Source of the DNA: Diphasiastrum complanatum
Taxonomy: Eukaryota; Streptophyta; Lycopodiopsida; Lycopodiales; Lycopodiaceae
DNA: 64,000 nucleotides
Assembly (NCBI GenBank): GCA_029204225.1
Contig: CM055100.1
Coordinates: 49,709,083-49,773,082 of the forward strand
Reading direction: 5' to 3'
The position numbers and the translations under genes were made by a program. Of the stretch, positions 33,810 to 46,606 are shown in pieces. The stretch's first letter is position 1, and each line of letters opens with the position of its first letter. The notes below the pieces were generated by a model. The model worked only from the letters and a program-made list of their open reading frames with translations. It had not been told where the DNA came from and searched no databases.

Positions 33810-35026
33810 TGTTGTAAAGCTATCTTCATAAGTTTTACTTCCAGCGCCACTGGCGCCAGCATTGTCCCCGGTGCCAGTAGCGCCCCTGCTGCTCCCGGCG
33901 CCACTGTGACCAAAATCCAGCCGGCGCCAAGTTCCTATGACTGAAAATCTTTGATCGGTTCTAGCAAAGTCCAGAGAGTTCAGATCGATGTGCAATCACC
34001 TCACACGATCTAGGCATGATTAAAGGAAGCCTGGGGATCAATAAAATCTCGAGAGAGAAAATGACTCTCTAGAAAGAGAAAATCCTAGAGAGAGAAAAAT
34101 GTGCTTTACCAGCCTAGGTAGAGTGCTTGGTATGAGGGGGGGTGCCGAATCCCACCAATACTATAGGGGAGTGCGGGTTGCGACTCAGGGCGAGCTCCAA
34201 CCAAGTCTCAGCCTCCCTTGCTGGAATGTTGTCATGGCTCTCGCCTTGGCATGCTAGCCCCCCGGAGACTAGGGTCGGTCACACACTTGAAATGTAACCT
34301 TCTCAAATTTTTCAATAAAGTGGGATTTTTCTCAAACTGACTCTGATTACCTTCTAGATTTCAGTGTTCGGTAAAAGCGCCAGTTGTAAGGCCGCTTCAA
34401 AATTTTTAAGTTGGCACACAGCTGAGGGTCGTATTCCGGGATGCCAGCAAAATGCCATCGGGACCATTCGGTCCGTGGTGCCAGTGGTATGCTGTCGGGA
34501 CCATTTGGTCCAGGAACTAGTTGTCTCCATATCTGTCGCGGCTTGTGATTCTGAGTGTTCCTTGCATGAACGTGAATGGGTTAAGCTCTTGGGGAACAGG
34601 CTCTAACCTGTCGGCTGAGTTGGATGGCTTGCTTGGGTGGAAGTTACCTGTTTATGGCTGTCCAGTCTAGCGTGGCGCCAGGTTGGCTTCCAGCACTCGT
34701 GACGAAGCTTGCAGCTAGTTAAGTCTGATGTAAGTCAGACCGCTTTCTTGGAATGGATGTTACTCGTTTGTAACAAAGCTTCGAGTTGGTTAAGTTTGAT
34801 GTATGTCAGGCGGCTTGCTTGAAGGGAAGTCACCCACATCGGGACCCCCGATCTAGCATGGCGCCAGGTTGGATCTCAATGTTGGTTCTCGGAACTTCAA
34901 GCTGGTTAAGTCTGATCGTTGTTGGCGAGTTGGCTGCTTGTATGTCAAGTGGGTTTGGATGGCAAGAGTTGAAGGCTGGGAAGCTAAGTCGTGGTTCCCG
35001 GCTCCCTTTGGGATGCCTGCGCTACA
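33810..35026 (+). mobile_element. N1: 1.2-kb LTR-like insertion in the Gypsy E RNase H
   Basis: Begins TGTTGTAAAGC and ends GCGCTACA, with TCAAG before and TCAGG after (4 of 5 matching, a possible target duplication). The frames on either side differ by one base, so a small indel accompanies it. The start is repeated at 40780 and 42798. It contains GGCGCC-rich repeats (33841-33910), a polyadenylation-like AATAAA (about 34313) and several diverged internal repeats. TG..CA ends and length suggest a solo LTR. Confidence 0.65.
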
Positions 35027-36785
35027 TCAGGAAAAAGAGCTTTTTGCAGTGATCCATGCTTTGAAATCATGGAGGCATTACCTGTACGTTAATAAATTCG
35101 TGGTTAATACGGATCATCAACCTTTAAAATATTTCTGTAATCAGAATGATTTGCGAGGTCATAAGGCCAGATGGGCAGAACTCATGCAAGAATTTGACTT
35201 TGAAGTGCGGTATATCAGGGTCTCATCTAATCAGGTGGCTGATGCACTTAGTCGAATTGGTGAAGTGAACGAACTTTCCCTCACTGAGATCAGTATAGAC
35301 TTTTATCTCTCCCTGAGAGGTCTTTATGAGAAAGACCCACATTTTGGACCAATCTGGAATAGGGTTCTAGTAGTTTCAACAAGCGGGACTGATAATCATG
35401 GTGGTCAGTCTGCGGGGAAGGATATAAAGAGTATTGATGACTTCTCTATCCGTAACGGACTTTTGTTCAAGAAAGAAAAGGTTTGTGTGCCTGATGTGGA
35501 TGTTGTTAAGAATAAAATTCTTTATGAATTTCATGACTCACCATGCGCAGGACATCCCGGCATACATCATCGTACATTGGATTTGGTACGAAGGGATTTT
35601 TATTGGCCAAAACTCAAGCCCTTTGTAGAATCTTATGTGGTCAAGTGTGACCAATGCCAGTTGAATAAAGCATAACGCCATAAGGCTGGCGGTTTGTTGC
35701 ATCCACTGGATATCCCTGATAAGAGATGGTACAGTATTTCCATGGATTTCGTGGTTGGGTTACCGCGGACGAATAAACAGCATGATGCAATTTGGGTTGT
35801 GGTCGACCGTCTTACCAAATTGGCTTTGTTTATTCCGGTAAAGACCACCACGAAGGCTTCTGATTTAGCTCAGATATTTGTAGAGCGTCTGTTTAGGCTT
35901 TACGGATTACCAAGTGATATTGTGAGTGATCGCGATCCGAAGTTCACCAATCACTTTTGGTCGGTCGTATTCACTAAACTAGAGATGACACTGAGTTTGG
36001 GTTCTTCTGATCATCCTGAGACGGATGGACAGACGGAAAGAACAAATCAGACGATGGAACAAATGCCTTGGGCATATGTTTCGAGATGGCAATCTGATTG
36101 GGAAAAGTACCTTCCATTGATCAAGTTTGTCTATAATAGTAGTAAGCATTCGGCTACCGGTTATAGCCCATTTATGCTTATGTATGGTTTTGAGCCTAGG
36201 TCACCCATCGTAGTTGAGACTCGGACGATCAAGTTTCAAAAAGTAGCGGATTTCCTACACGATATGTAGGAAATGCTGCGGATTGCACATGAAAATGTCC
36301 AGAGTGCCCAGGATAGGGGCAGACATTATGCAAATCTGAAAAGATTACCGAGAGACTTCCAAGTGGGAGATTGGGTATATTTGAGAATCCCAAAGGATTC
36401 AAGTGTAATGCATACCGGCAAGCATTATGAGTTGTCTGCTAGATATAGAGGACCATTTAAGATCTTGAAAAAGATCGGATCCTTAGCTTACCAATTGGAA
36501 CTCCCAGAAGGATCGCAAGTGCATCCTGTATTTCACGTAAGTCGTCTCAAAAAGAGTCTTCGTGAAGGAGAGCATCTTGGATCTGGAAATCAATTGGACC
36601 TGTTAGATGAATCATCGGGTGTATCTCATCTTGAACTCGAAAAGATCTTGGATACAAGAACTAAACGATTGAGGAATCGTATAGTTACCGAGCATCTGGT
36701 TCGATGGAGGGGATGTACAGACGATGACGATTCCTGGGAACAGGAAGGAAGCTTAAGGAGGAACTTTCCCAGTTTTAAGTTCTGA
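35027..36785 (+). pseudogene. Gypsy E pol: rest of RNase H, integrase and chromodomain
   Basis: RNase H resumes at EKELFAVIHALKSW and includes TDHQPLKYF and VADALSRI. Integrase follows: the HHCC zinc domain (CAGHPGIHHRTLDL, KCDQCQ), then the core with SMDFVVGLPRT, IVSDRDPKF and TDGQTERTNQTME carrying the acidic catalytic residues. The GPF-like segment and a C-terminal chromodomain (EHLVRWRGCTDDDDSWEQ, 36690-36745) come last. Chromodomains steer integration to marked chromatin. Stops: TAA near 35672 and TAG at 36268 (expected CAG or CAA). Confidence 0.9.
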
Positions 36786-36799
36786 GGATAGAACTTGAA

Positions 36800-36813
36800 T
36801 AAGGGGGGAGGAA
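36800..36813 (+). promoter_or_regulatory. Polypurine tract of Gypsy E
   Basis: TAAGGGGGGAGGAA lies between the pol stop and the 3' LTR. It matches the tract at 63444-63457 in the second chromovirus. Confidence 0.75.
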
Positions 36814-36818
36814 TGTCA

Positions 36819-37934
<1,116 letters not shown>

Positions 37935-38798
37935 TCATCATGGGAGTACATCCACATCTCCTTTTTGTTGTGCTCACAATGTTGAATAATACCTAGCTAT
38001 CTAAGCCATTGTCTTGTCTATAAGGTGATGCTATCCTACCTTCATCAGTTATAGTGATCATTTTTACATCATTCAAGCGAGATTGTCTAGAATAATTATG
38101 TGAGACTTGATATGATGACCTCATGGTGGGTTACTCATTACACTCAAACTAATTTTGTGCTTGATATTGTTTTTAATATTGTGACGACACTCATGATCAC
38201 TAAAACGAGGCACACTCTCTACACTCAATGCACAATGTTAATTGAGTGGCTATATTGGACTTTTACTTTTGTGCAGTCAACATGATAGGTATGTATCTTA
38301 CATATGGTCACGCTTCTTTAGTTAGATGTTCATCATCGATGTGCTTTTTTGGATGCACAACAATTGTGATATGTTTGGTTGAGATGACAAGTTGGACCCC
38401 CATCAATAGTTTACCCTTTTATCTTTATGGTGGTGTACATTTTTGTATAGGAAGTTAATGCATATTCCACACAAGATCCCCCTTTGAGGTGAGTTACATA
38501 AGGTGTCTTAATGGCAATGGAGAATGGAGACCCAAACTAATATATGCACTTATGAGGGACATTATCAATGGCAATGGAAAATGGAGACCCAAACTCAAAT
38601 ATGGGCCTACACTTATGAGAGACACTTTGGAATCAGTAGTTTTGAATGTGCTCCACATTTGAGGTCTACTCAATCCAACTTGGATATGTCTACTAGTGTT
38701 TATAAATGTTATTTCTATAAACATTGGACATGATGATGATGATTATAGTGCATTTAGCTCGTAAAAGAAATATATAATAATTCTTTTTTTCCATATAG
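37935..38798. other. No gene seen
   Basis: A/T-rich flank. An imperfect tandem pair of about 65 bp is visible at 38515-38625 (ATGGAGACCCAAACT.. twice). No coding motif. Confidence 0.4.
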
Positions 38799-38807
38799 GT
38801 CCCAACC
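38799..38807. repeat. 9-bp target-site duplication, left copy
   Basis: GTCCCAACC, identical to 39688-39696. Confidence 0.75.
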
Positions 38808-39687
38808 ATAGTTGCAGCGAATCTCAATTCGCTGGGTCTGCGATTCGCGGGTCGTGATTCTGCGAATCGCGATTCGCGACCCAGAATCGCAAAAAAAAAA
38901 AAAAAAACAAATTGGAAAAATAGCTTATTGCTGAAATTTTTTTAGGGGATCAATGGTCAAACCAGCGTTTTGCCTCTCAGAAGTGCAGTAGATGAGGCAC
39001 AAACAGATCTTATTTTCAGTAGCTATCCGGTTGTCATTTGCTCTGGTTTTCAGTAAATGTTAATGCTACAGTTTGGACTATCAACTGTATGGATGATGAT
39101 CACTTTTGCAATTGGTTCACTGGAGATGTGAGTGCAATGTACATACAATTGGGGGCATAAATATTGGGCCCTTCTCGGCGCGCATTTGGACCCCATTTTT
39201 ATCTACAGGGGGGCAGTGGCATTTTTATCTACAATGTCTATATAGCAAGAAGCTCTAGGGGGTTCGGGGGACAGTAGCCCCCCGGGAAATGGGGGGTTCG
39301 GGGGGTGGAAGCCCCCCGAGAAACGGGGGGTTTGGGGGGCGGTAGCCCCCTGGTGGGGGGTTTGGGGGGCAACGCCCCCCAACGGCGGGGTCCGGGGGCT
39401 GCCGGTAGACCCCGGCCCCGACGGTAAGGCTTCTTCATGATTTGGCCTTCCAACTCCCCGAGTGAAAACACACTTTTTGGTGTTTCGCACCCGAAACAGT
39501 CGGCAAACTACACAATCACAATCCCCTCGATCAGAGCTTTCATCTGATACCCATATTGCCTAAAAAAATTTCAAAAAAAAAAAAAAATCGATTCTACACG
39601 ATTCTAGGAAAATCCCGAATCGCGAATCGGAATTGCGATTCTGATCGCGATTTTGAATCGCGATTCGGGAATCGCGCTGCAACTGAA
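38808..39687. mobile_element. 880-bp non-autonomous DNA transposon (Mutator-like by TSD size)
   Basis: The ends are inverted: left ATAGTTGCAGCG and right (complement) TTCAGTTGCAGCG. Within the first and last 90 bp, AATCGCG / CGATTCG strings recur many times on both sides, each end bounded inwards by an A-run (38890-38907 and 39573-39587). A 9-bp direct repeat flanks it, the size made by Mutator-type transposases. No transposase frame is present. Internally it holds a GC-rich hairpin array. hAT (8 bp) is the alternative. Confidence 0.75.
39250..39420. repeat. G-run / C-run hairpin repeat array
   Basis: About five units of 30-36 bp, each of the form GGGGGGTTTGGGGGGC-loop-GCCCCCC, inside the DNA transposon. 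Each unit can form a short hairpin, and the G-runs could form quadruplexes. The minus-strand Pro-rich frame across it follows from the repeat. Confidence 0.85.
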
Positions 39688-39696
39688 GTCCCAACC
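39688..39696. repeat. 9-bp target-site duplication, right copy
   Basis: Identical to 38799-38807. Confidence 0.75.
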
Positions 39697-40779
39697 AACA
39701 TGCCCCTAGGACAATTTTACTTGAATGTCCATTCTTTGGTCAAGTGCAATAAAACCAAATACTTCAAGGAGAGGAATGATATTAATGCCAATTATTGGGG
39801 AATAACAACATTGAGAGTGCATGATTGTCAACTTCTTCCATGGAATGTCGTGTTTTAATACATACCCTTGCTAGCATGAAAAATATAAAATAAACTTCTT
39901 TGTTTACCATGTACAACACATTCATGTCCACCCATCAAGGTACAAAGTTCACCTCCAGTACAATATGTACTCTTAGGAGGCAATTTAATAATGATGTTGT
40001 AAAGAGCTACATTTGTATGTAATGCTCTAATTGCCAAATGTCACATTGAAAAAGGTGTAGGTGAGTTTTGTGCAGTGGTCTACAAAAGCTCACACAAACA
40101 ACCCAATAGAAGAGAAGATAATACCTATTCATGTGCACAAAAAACACAATTTTAATCTTGATATTTTTTTTGGTCAATTACACTAAAAATATGACTCCTT
40201 CGTAGTCAAAAGGTGCACATCATCCCGAGGCTTCAAAATTCCAATTAAAGAGATTAACTCTTAAAAAACGAATTTTAAGGGGAGAAATCCCCAATTAATG
40301 TCATGAAGATGCAATCTAAAGAGTTTTATATTGCACCATCCACATATTGAACACAAATAAAAAGAGGAAGCTCTCCTTAAACATCATAGGTTAATCCTCA
40401 TGTTGGATAGTAACAAAAGTACAATCTCACAATAATCTTAAACACTTCATTATTGAAAAAATATTTTTGAGTATTCACATCACATAATTCAAATGGCTTG
40501 AAACAAGAATAGAATTGATATTGTCTCCAAAAACCCAACTGATTCCTCATTTTCCATATTTGCCGCATAGAGTAGCTAGCTTGTATATCTTTCCCAATGA
40601 AGGTGAGCTATCCAAATTAATATTGATTCAAATATTTGAGATGTCTTGAAACAAAAATACAACGAGTATTATCTCCAAAAAGCTAGTTCCTTTCTTGTTG
40701 TTTATATTTGTCATAAAGAAACTAGCTTGCATATTAGTAGTGTCACTCCGATCACCGAGGATTTTGAATAATCCTAGAT
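39697..40779. other. No gene; contains a diverged tandem duplication
   Basis: A/T-rich. Two related blocks of about 110 bp (from about 40488 and 40626) share TTGAAACAA, TATCTCCAAAAA and a CTAGCTTG(T/C)ATAT end. No coding motif. Confidence 0.5.
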
Positions 40780-41552
40780 TGTTGTAAAGTTAGCTTCAAG
40801 TGCAAACTTTACTCTCGGTGCCACTAGCGCCAACATTGTTCCCAACACTAATAGCGTCATTGCTGCTCTCGACACCAGCGCCGCTCTTGGTGCCACTACA
40901 ACCAGAATCTAGCCGATGCCAAGCTCCTATGGCTCAAAAACTTTGATCAGATCTAGCAAAGTCTAGAGAGCTCGGATCGATGTGCAATCACCTCACACGA
41001 TCTAGGTATGATCAAAAGAAGCATGGGGATCAATACATTCTAGAGAGATAAAATAACTTTCTATAGAGAGAAAATCATAGCAAGAAAAGTGTGCTTTACC
41101 AGCTTGGTGTAAGCACTTGCTATGAGGGGAGGTGGCGAATCCCATTATAACAATAGGGGAATGCAGGTTGTGACTCAGGGCGAGATCCAACCAAGTCAGC
41201 TCCCCTTGTAGAATGTTGTCCTAGTGCCCGGCATGCCAACGCCTCGGAGACTAGGTTCAGTCACACACTTGAAATGTAGCCTTTTCAAATTTATTAATAA
41301 AGTGGGATTTTTTTTCAAACTGACTCAAATTACCTTATGGGTTTCAATGTTTGGTAAAAGTGCCAGCGCTTCAAATATTTTTGATCTGGCACATAGTTGA
41401 GGGTTGTATCCCGGGACGCCAACCGGGTATGTCGTTGGGACCATTCAGGCTGAGACGACAACGGTATGTTGTCGGGACCATTTGGTCCAAAAACTGGTTG
41501 TCGTCATATCTGTCGCGGCTTGTGGTTCTGAGTGTTTTGTGCATGAATGTGA
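40780..41552 (+). mobile_element. N2: truncated copy of the N LTR-like family
   Basis: Starts TGTTGTAAAGTTAGC and follows N1 and N3 through the AATAAA (about 41299) and the GTCGGGACCATTTGGTCC block, then diverges after about 41552. Many CG dinucleotides of N1 are TG or CA here. Confidence 0.7.
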
Positions 41553-42783
41553 ACAGAACGGGGGACTCGATGTGACAAGTGTTGCCCTCGAGGCGTAAGC
41601 ATGGTCAATTCTCACAGTTTGGACCTAGTGTCGTCTACACATAGGTCTATACGTAGGACAAATGAGACAAAGTGTTGTTTAGGTAGGTGAAAGCACGGTC
41701 TGTACCTTGTGGGGTGCGAGGTGACATATTTAAGCTATAGGGTTAACCATTGATACAAAGATGTTGCATGGGTGATTAGCTCTAGTGTGGAATAGTTGCC
41801 GATCGTTCAGGTATAAGGGTTGTCGACCAGATTTGGTGGGGCATTACTGAGACAATGTGCTGCTTAATGGTGAAAGTGCGGATAATTGGATGGGTGTTCT
41901 TCGTGGGCTGATTCTGTGATAGATCTGTATGGGCACGACTAGGCAAAGGTCCTTGGTAGGGCTATCTCAAAGGGGGACCTTGTCTTTGTTACTTGTTAGT
42001 AAATCTGCCTGAGTGTCTTGCTTGTATGTATCCATGGTGTGTCTTAGTATCGTGCTTTGCATAGTTTGCATGATTGATTGTGATAAAATGAGTTGTTAAG
42101 CTCAAAAAGGAATTTTAACAAACGCGAAGGGATAGGTCATATTTGAATCAGATTTCTACATCCGACTCTCGACCACATAAGGCCGAGTCAATGGTGATAT
42201 TTGTGTGGTTCAAAGACAGATACTTTGAGCCAAGTGAGAAGCTCATTGTGGAGTATTCAATCATTGCCTACCTTAAAGAACCAAATGGAAGAAAGCAAGA
42301 ATCAGGCTAGGACAAGGAGAGAAGTCAAGGTGCAAAGCAAGAAGGCACCAAGGCATATGGTAAACAGTAAATCCTTTGGCTCAAGGAGTCTTTGATACCT
42401 GTGCAAAAATGATCAAGCTTGGAGCTCAAGGAGCCATACACAAAGTGTGGAAAGGACAAATCCAGAGCCCAAAGGAACTCCAAAGTCAAGGACATAAGTG
42501 ACAAGGGTGAATATTTCAGCAAGCCTATGTCACCAGTCAATAAGATTCTCGGGTTTTACATAAGCGATATAAAATCTACGCTTTTTTCAGACAAAGTGAT
42601 GTTTTCAAGTTATGTATTTTTCAAGATAAAGAGTTGAGCCTCCGATTTGTGGTGTGCCAACTGCAATGCTAATAAAAGTGGCCAGTAAATTGAGTATTGT
42701 GCCAAGTAGCATAAAAGTAATTAAGTATAATTGGGAGACATCTTTGCACTAATCTGACATCTGATGAGGACATCATATTTCGT
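41553..42783 (+). other. No clear gene; possible interior of an N-type element
   Basis: Noncoding-looking sequence between N2 and the polypurine tract before N3. Short frames (42201-42395, 42419-42637) are Lys/Ser rich without recognisable motifs. If N2 and N3 were the two LTRs of one element, this would be its 1.2-kb interior, lacking gag and pol. Confidence 0.3.
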
Positions 42784-42797
42784 AAAGGTGGGGTGGA
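42784..42797 (+). promoter_or_regulatory. Polypurine-like tract before N3
   Basis: AAAGGTGGGGTGGA abuts the TG start of N3, the position expected of a polypurine tract before a 3' LTR. Confidence 0.45.
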
Positions 42798-43917
42798 TGT
42801 TGTAAAGCTAGCTTCAAGTGCAAACTTTACTCTCGACGCCAACATTGTTCTCGGCACCAACAACGCCACTACTGCTCCCAGTGCTACTCCCGATGCCACA
42901 ACAACCAGAATCTAGCCGGCCCCCAAGTTTCCTATGGCTCAAAAACTTTGATCGGATCTAGCAAAATCCAGAGAGCTCGGATCAATGTGCAATTACGATA
43001 TAAGGAATCATGGGGATCAAAGGAATCCTAGCAATCAATAAGTTCTAGAGAGATAAAATGACTTTCTAGAGAGAGAGAAACGTGCTTTACCAGCTTGGTG
43101 TAAGCACTTGCTATGAGGGGAAGTGGAGAATCCCACCATAACTATAGGGGAATGTGGGTTGTGACTCAAGACGAGCTCCAACCAAGTCTCAGCTCCCCTT
43201 GTTGGAATGTTCCTGGTGCACGCCTTGGCACGCTAGCACCTCAAAGACTAGAGTCGGTCACACGCTTGAAATATAACCTTCTCGGATTTATTAATAAAGC
43301 GGGATTTTTCTCAAATTGACTCTGATTACCTTCTAGGTTTCAGTGTTCGGTAAAAGCCAATTGTAAGGCCACTTCAAATCTTTTTGATCTGGCACATAGC
43401 TGAGGGTTGTATCCCGAGACACCAGCAATATGTCATCGGGACCATTCAGTCTGAGACGCTAGCGGTATGCTGTCGGGACCATTTGGTCCAGAAACTGGTT
43501 GTCGTCATATTTGTCGCGACTTGTGGTTATGAGTATTCCTTGCATGAATGTGAACTAGTTAAGCTCTTGGGGAATGGGCTCTAATGTGTTGGTTGAATTG
43601 GATGGCTTGCTTGGGTGGAAGTTACTTATTTATGGCTGTCCAGTCTGGTGTGGCACCAAGTTGGCTTCCAACACTCGTGATGAAGCTCTGATTTGGTTGA
43701 ATTGGATGTAAGTCGGACGACTTGCTTGGAATGGATGTTACTCATTTGTAACGAATCTTCAAGCTGGTTAAGTTTGATGTAAGTCGGGCAGCTTGCTTAG
43801 AGGAAAGTCACCCATGTCGAGACCCCCGATCTGGCATGGCGCCAATTTGGATCTCAATGTTGGTTCCAGAACTTCAAGTTGTCAAGTCTGATCTTTGTTA
43901 GCGAGTTGGCTACTTGT
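42798..43917 (+). mobile_element. N3: third copy of the N LTR-like family
   Basis: Starts TGTTGTAAAGCTAGC and aligns with N1 up to GAGTTGGCTACTTGT, where it joins the cut end of Copia Z. Compared with N1 it has lost many CG dinucleotides, so it is older. Confidence 0.7.
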
Positions 43918-45450
43918 TTACGGCTGTTCCATGAGATAGGACCGCCGTTGAAGAAGAATGTAAATCCAGATGTGGACTTATGATTGTCTACATCTCCTCC
44001 CCAGCTTGCATCAGAATATCCACTGAGTTGATGAAGATTGTCGTTGCTAACCTTTCCATAGCAGATGCACTGGTCCATGGTAGCTCGAATGTACCTCATG
44101 ACTCTTATGAGAGCCTTCCAATGGGTAATGTCAGGATTAGCCATATATTGGCTGAGTGAGCTTACTGCAAAAGAGATGTCGGGTCTTGTACAGACCATTG
44201 CGTACATGAGAGATCTAAGTATCGATCGATAAGGGTACTCTCTCATCTACTCCTCTTCCTACTTGGTCTGGAGACATTAGTCCTTTGACAAATGCAGGCC
44301 TGGATCCATAATTAGATTGTATATGTTAAGAACATTCTGAAAATACCTTTGTTGAGTGATATAGATCAGTGATCTTGCTCTGTCTCTGTGGATTTGAATG
44401 TCCAGACAGAAGTGAGCTTCGCCCAGATCAGTCATGTCAAACTTTGAGAACAGCATCTGCTTAGAATCCTTGACCAAATTGGTATTGTTGCTAAAAAGCA
44501 ACGTATCATTCACGTATAGGGTGATGATAATGAAAGATTGCTGCACCGACTTGGAATAGACGCTGCAATCAGTAGTGCTTGGTTGGAATCCTTGTTCGAT
44601 GAGGAATGTGTTGATCCTCTGAAACCAAGTTCTGGTAGACTGTTTCAAGCCGTAATGTGATTTATGGAATTTACAGACATGATTCTTTATACCTTCCAGA
44701 ATGTATCCTTCGGGCTAGATCATGTAGATGTCTTCTTGTATAACTCCATTCAGATAAGTTGTCTGTACATCAAGTTGATGTACTTCGAGGTCGATAGCTG
44801 CAGCATATGATAGGAGGGCTCGGATCGACAAATGCTTGACTACTGGATTGAAAGTCTCACTATAATTGACGTTGGGAATTTGAGTGAATCCTCGTGCTAC
44901 CAGTCTTGCCTTCCTTCGATCAATTGCTCCATTGGCATTGTATTTGATCTTGAAGATCCATTTGCAATCAATAATATTACAGCCAGTAGGATCTTTGACT
45001 AGTGACCACGTCTGGTTCTTGATCAGAGAGGAATATTTTCTGTCCATAGCTTCTCTCCAGAGATCAGAGTCTGGTTGGCTGAGTGTCTCTTCGATCGGTT
45101 CCTATATTAAGAGACGTGTAGACTCAGGAGTATACCTTGTGGGCTCTGTGCGCACTCGGCTTGATCTTCTAGGAGGAACGACTGATGAACCACTCCTGGG
45201 ACTTGTTGTAGGGTAGCAGCAACATCTTCGTCTGATTTGCTGTCAAATAGTGGGTCGACAATGGACACGCTTGAGCCAGAAGCTTGGATTGTCGTGTCAA
45301 TGACAGGTGATGTAGGTTCTCCTGGAGCAATATCCTTGCCTTTGATGTTGACGAACTGATCCTTGATAAAGACTGTATCCCGGCTATATAAGATTTGTTG
45401 GGTATCAGGATCATACAGCTTCTATGTATTATCAGATGAAGTATATCCAA
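43918..45450 (-). pseudogene. Copia Z reverse transcriptase and start of RNase H
   Basis: Reading leftward: YSSLIKNQTWSLV, ARGFTQIPNVNYSETFNPVV, the polymerase site as YVND (44516-44505; the usual YVDD has lost an aspartate), [20 protein letters not shown] and the RNase H start SGYSDASWGGDVDNHKSTSG to SWNSRKQ. It stops there because N3 sequence takes over, so most of RNase H and the 3' LTR are missing. Several frame breaks separate the blocks. Confidence 0.88.
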
Positions 45451-46606
45451 TCAGGATGGTTTTGAGACCTTGGAAGTCAAATTTCTTCCTCCTGTCTTTC
45501 AAGATCTGCGCGTAGGCAATGCATTCGAACACTCTTAGGTTCTTCATAGAAGCCTTAGAGCCTATCCATACCTCATGGGATGTTTTGCCTGAGAGGGCCT
45601 TGGTCGAACATCTGTTCTAGATGTAAGCTGTAGTGGAGACAACTTCGACCCAGAATCTCTTGGGCCCGATGCATGCGCTAGCATACATTTGGCTGATTCA
45701 ACCAGGGTATGGTTCTTCCTCTCAGCTAAGCCATTCAACTGAGGACTTTAAGGAGTGATTATTGCTGCTCAATGCCTTGGCTCTGGCAGTATTCCTTAAA
45801 CTCAGTAGAGCTATACTCTCCACCATTGTCTGACCTTAAGGCCTTGATTGTCCTTCCAGTCTCCTTTTTTGCATGCTCCTTGAATATTCTGAAGCAATTG
45901 AAGGCTTCTGATTTCTTCTTTATACAGTTTACCATAGTCCTTCTAGAAAATTCATCAATAAAAGTTATAAAATATTTTGCATAGGATTTTTCATCAGGCC
46001 ACAAATGTCTGAATGTACAATGTCTAACAATCCTCTAGCAGTATGCTGATGGCTTGATCTAAATGGTTTCCTAGTCTGTCTACCAACTAGACAGTCTTGA
46101 TAGACAGATAACTCGACTTTATCACGAGGATAGTCGAGATCAAAAGCAATAGATTGTCTAGACATTTGTTGTACATCAGCATAATTCAAGTGACCAAGTC
46201 TATAATGCCAAAGTAAACTTTTATTTGCATGAATAGAAGTACTGAGTGCCTGACTAGACGCAGAAAAGCAATGACTTAAATTATACAAGTATCCATGCCT
46301 CTTTCCGAGTGCTAGGGTCTTGCCTGTCCTATCAACTACTTTGCATTGATCACATTCGAATTCTATTCTATGTCCTAGATCTGTGATCCTGTTTACAGAG
46401 AGCAGATTCGTAGATAAGTTTGGTACATATAGGACTTTAGAAAGTAGCTTAGATTGATCATTTGCAAAGCTTAAGCTTACAATACCTTCACCTTTGATAG
46501 CTTGTGTGCTATTATCGCCAAGGTGAACATATTTGTTAGTACTGTAAGGTTTATAGGACTCAAAACAGCCAATGAGACTGGTCATATGCTGAGTGACACT
46601 GGAATC
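45451..46606 (-). pseudogene. Copia Z protease and integrase
   Basis: The protease site reads FLDSSVTQHMT at about 46606 (the expected DSG is DSS). The conserved LLSKVLYVPNLSTNLLSV and the pre-integrase zinc region (LWHYRLGHLNYADVQ) follow, then the core HSDICG, FITFIDEFSRRTMV and SDNGGEYSSTEFKEY. Frames change near 45965 and 45760; a stop follows GIEQQ. Confidence 0.85.

Noticed and set aside
39203-39490. Pro-rich minus-strand frames across the G-rich array
   Set aside because: They follow from the hairpin repeat inside a non-coding DNA transposon.
41351-41598. Plus-strand frames in N2 (also at 34364, 34786 and 43384)
   Set aside because: Equivalent frames in the N copies are not conserved, so the sequence is LTR-like and non-coding.
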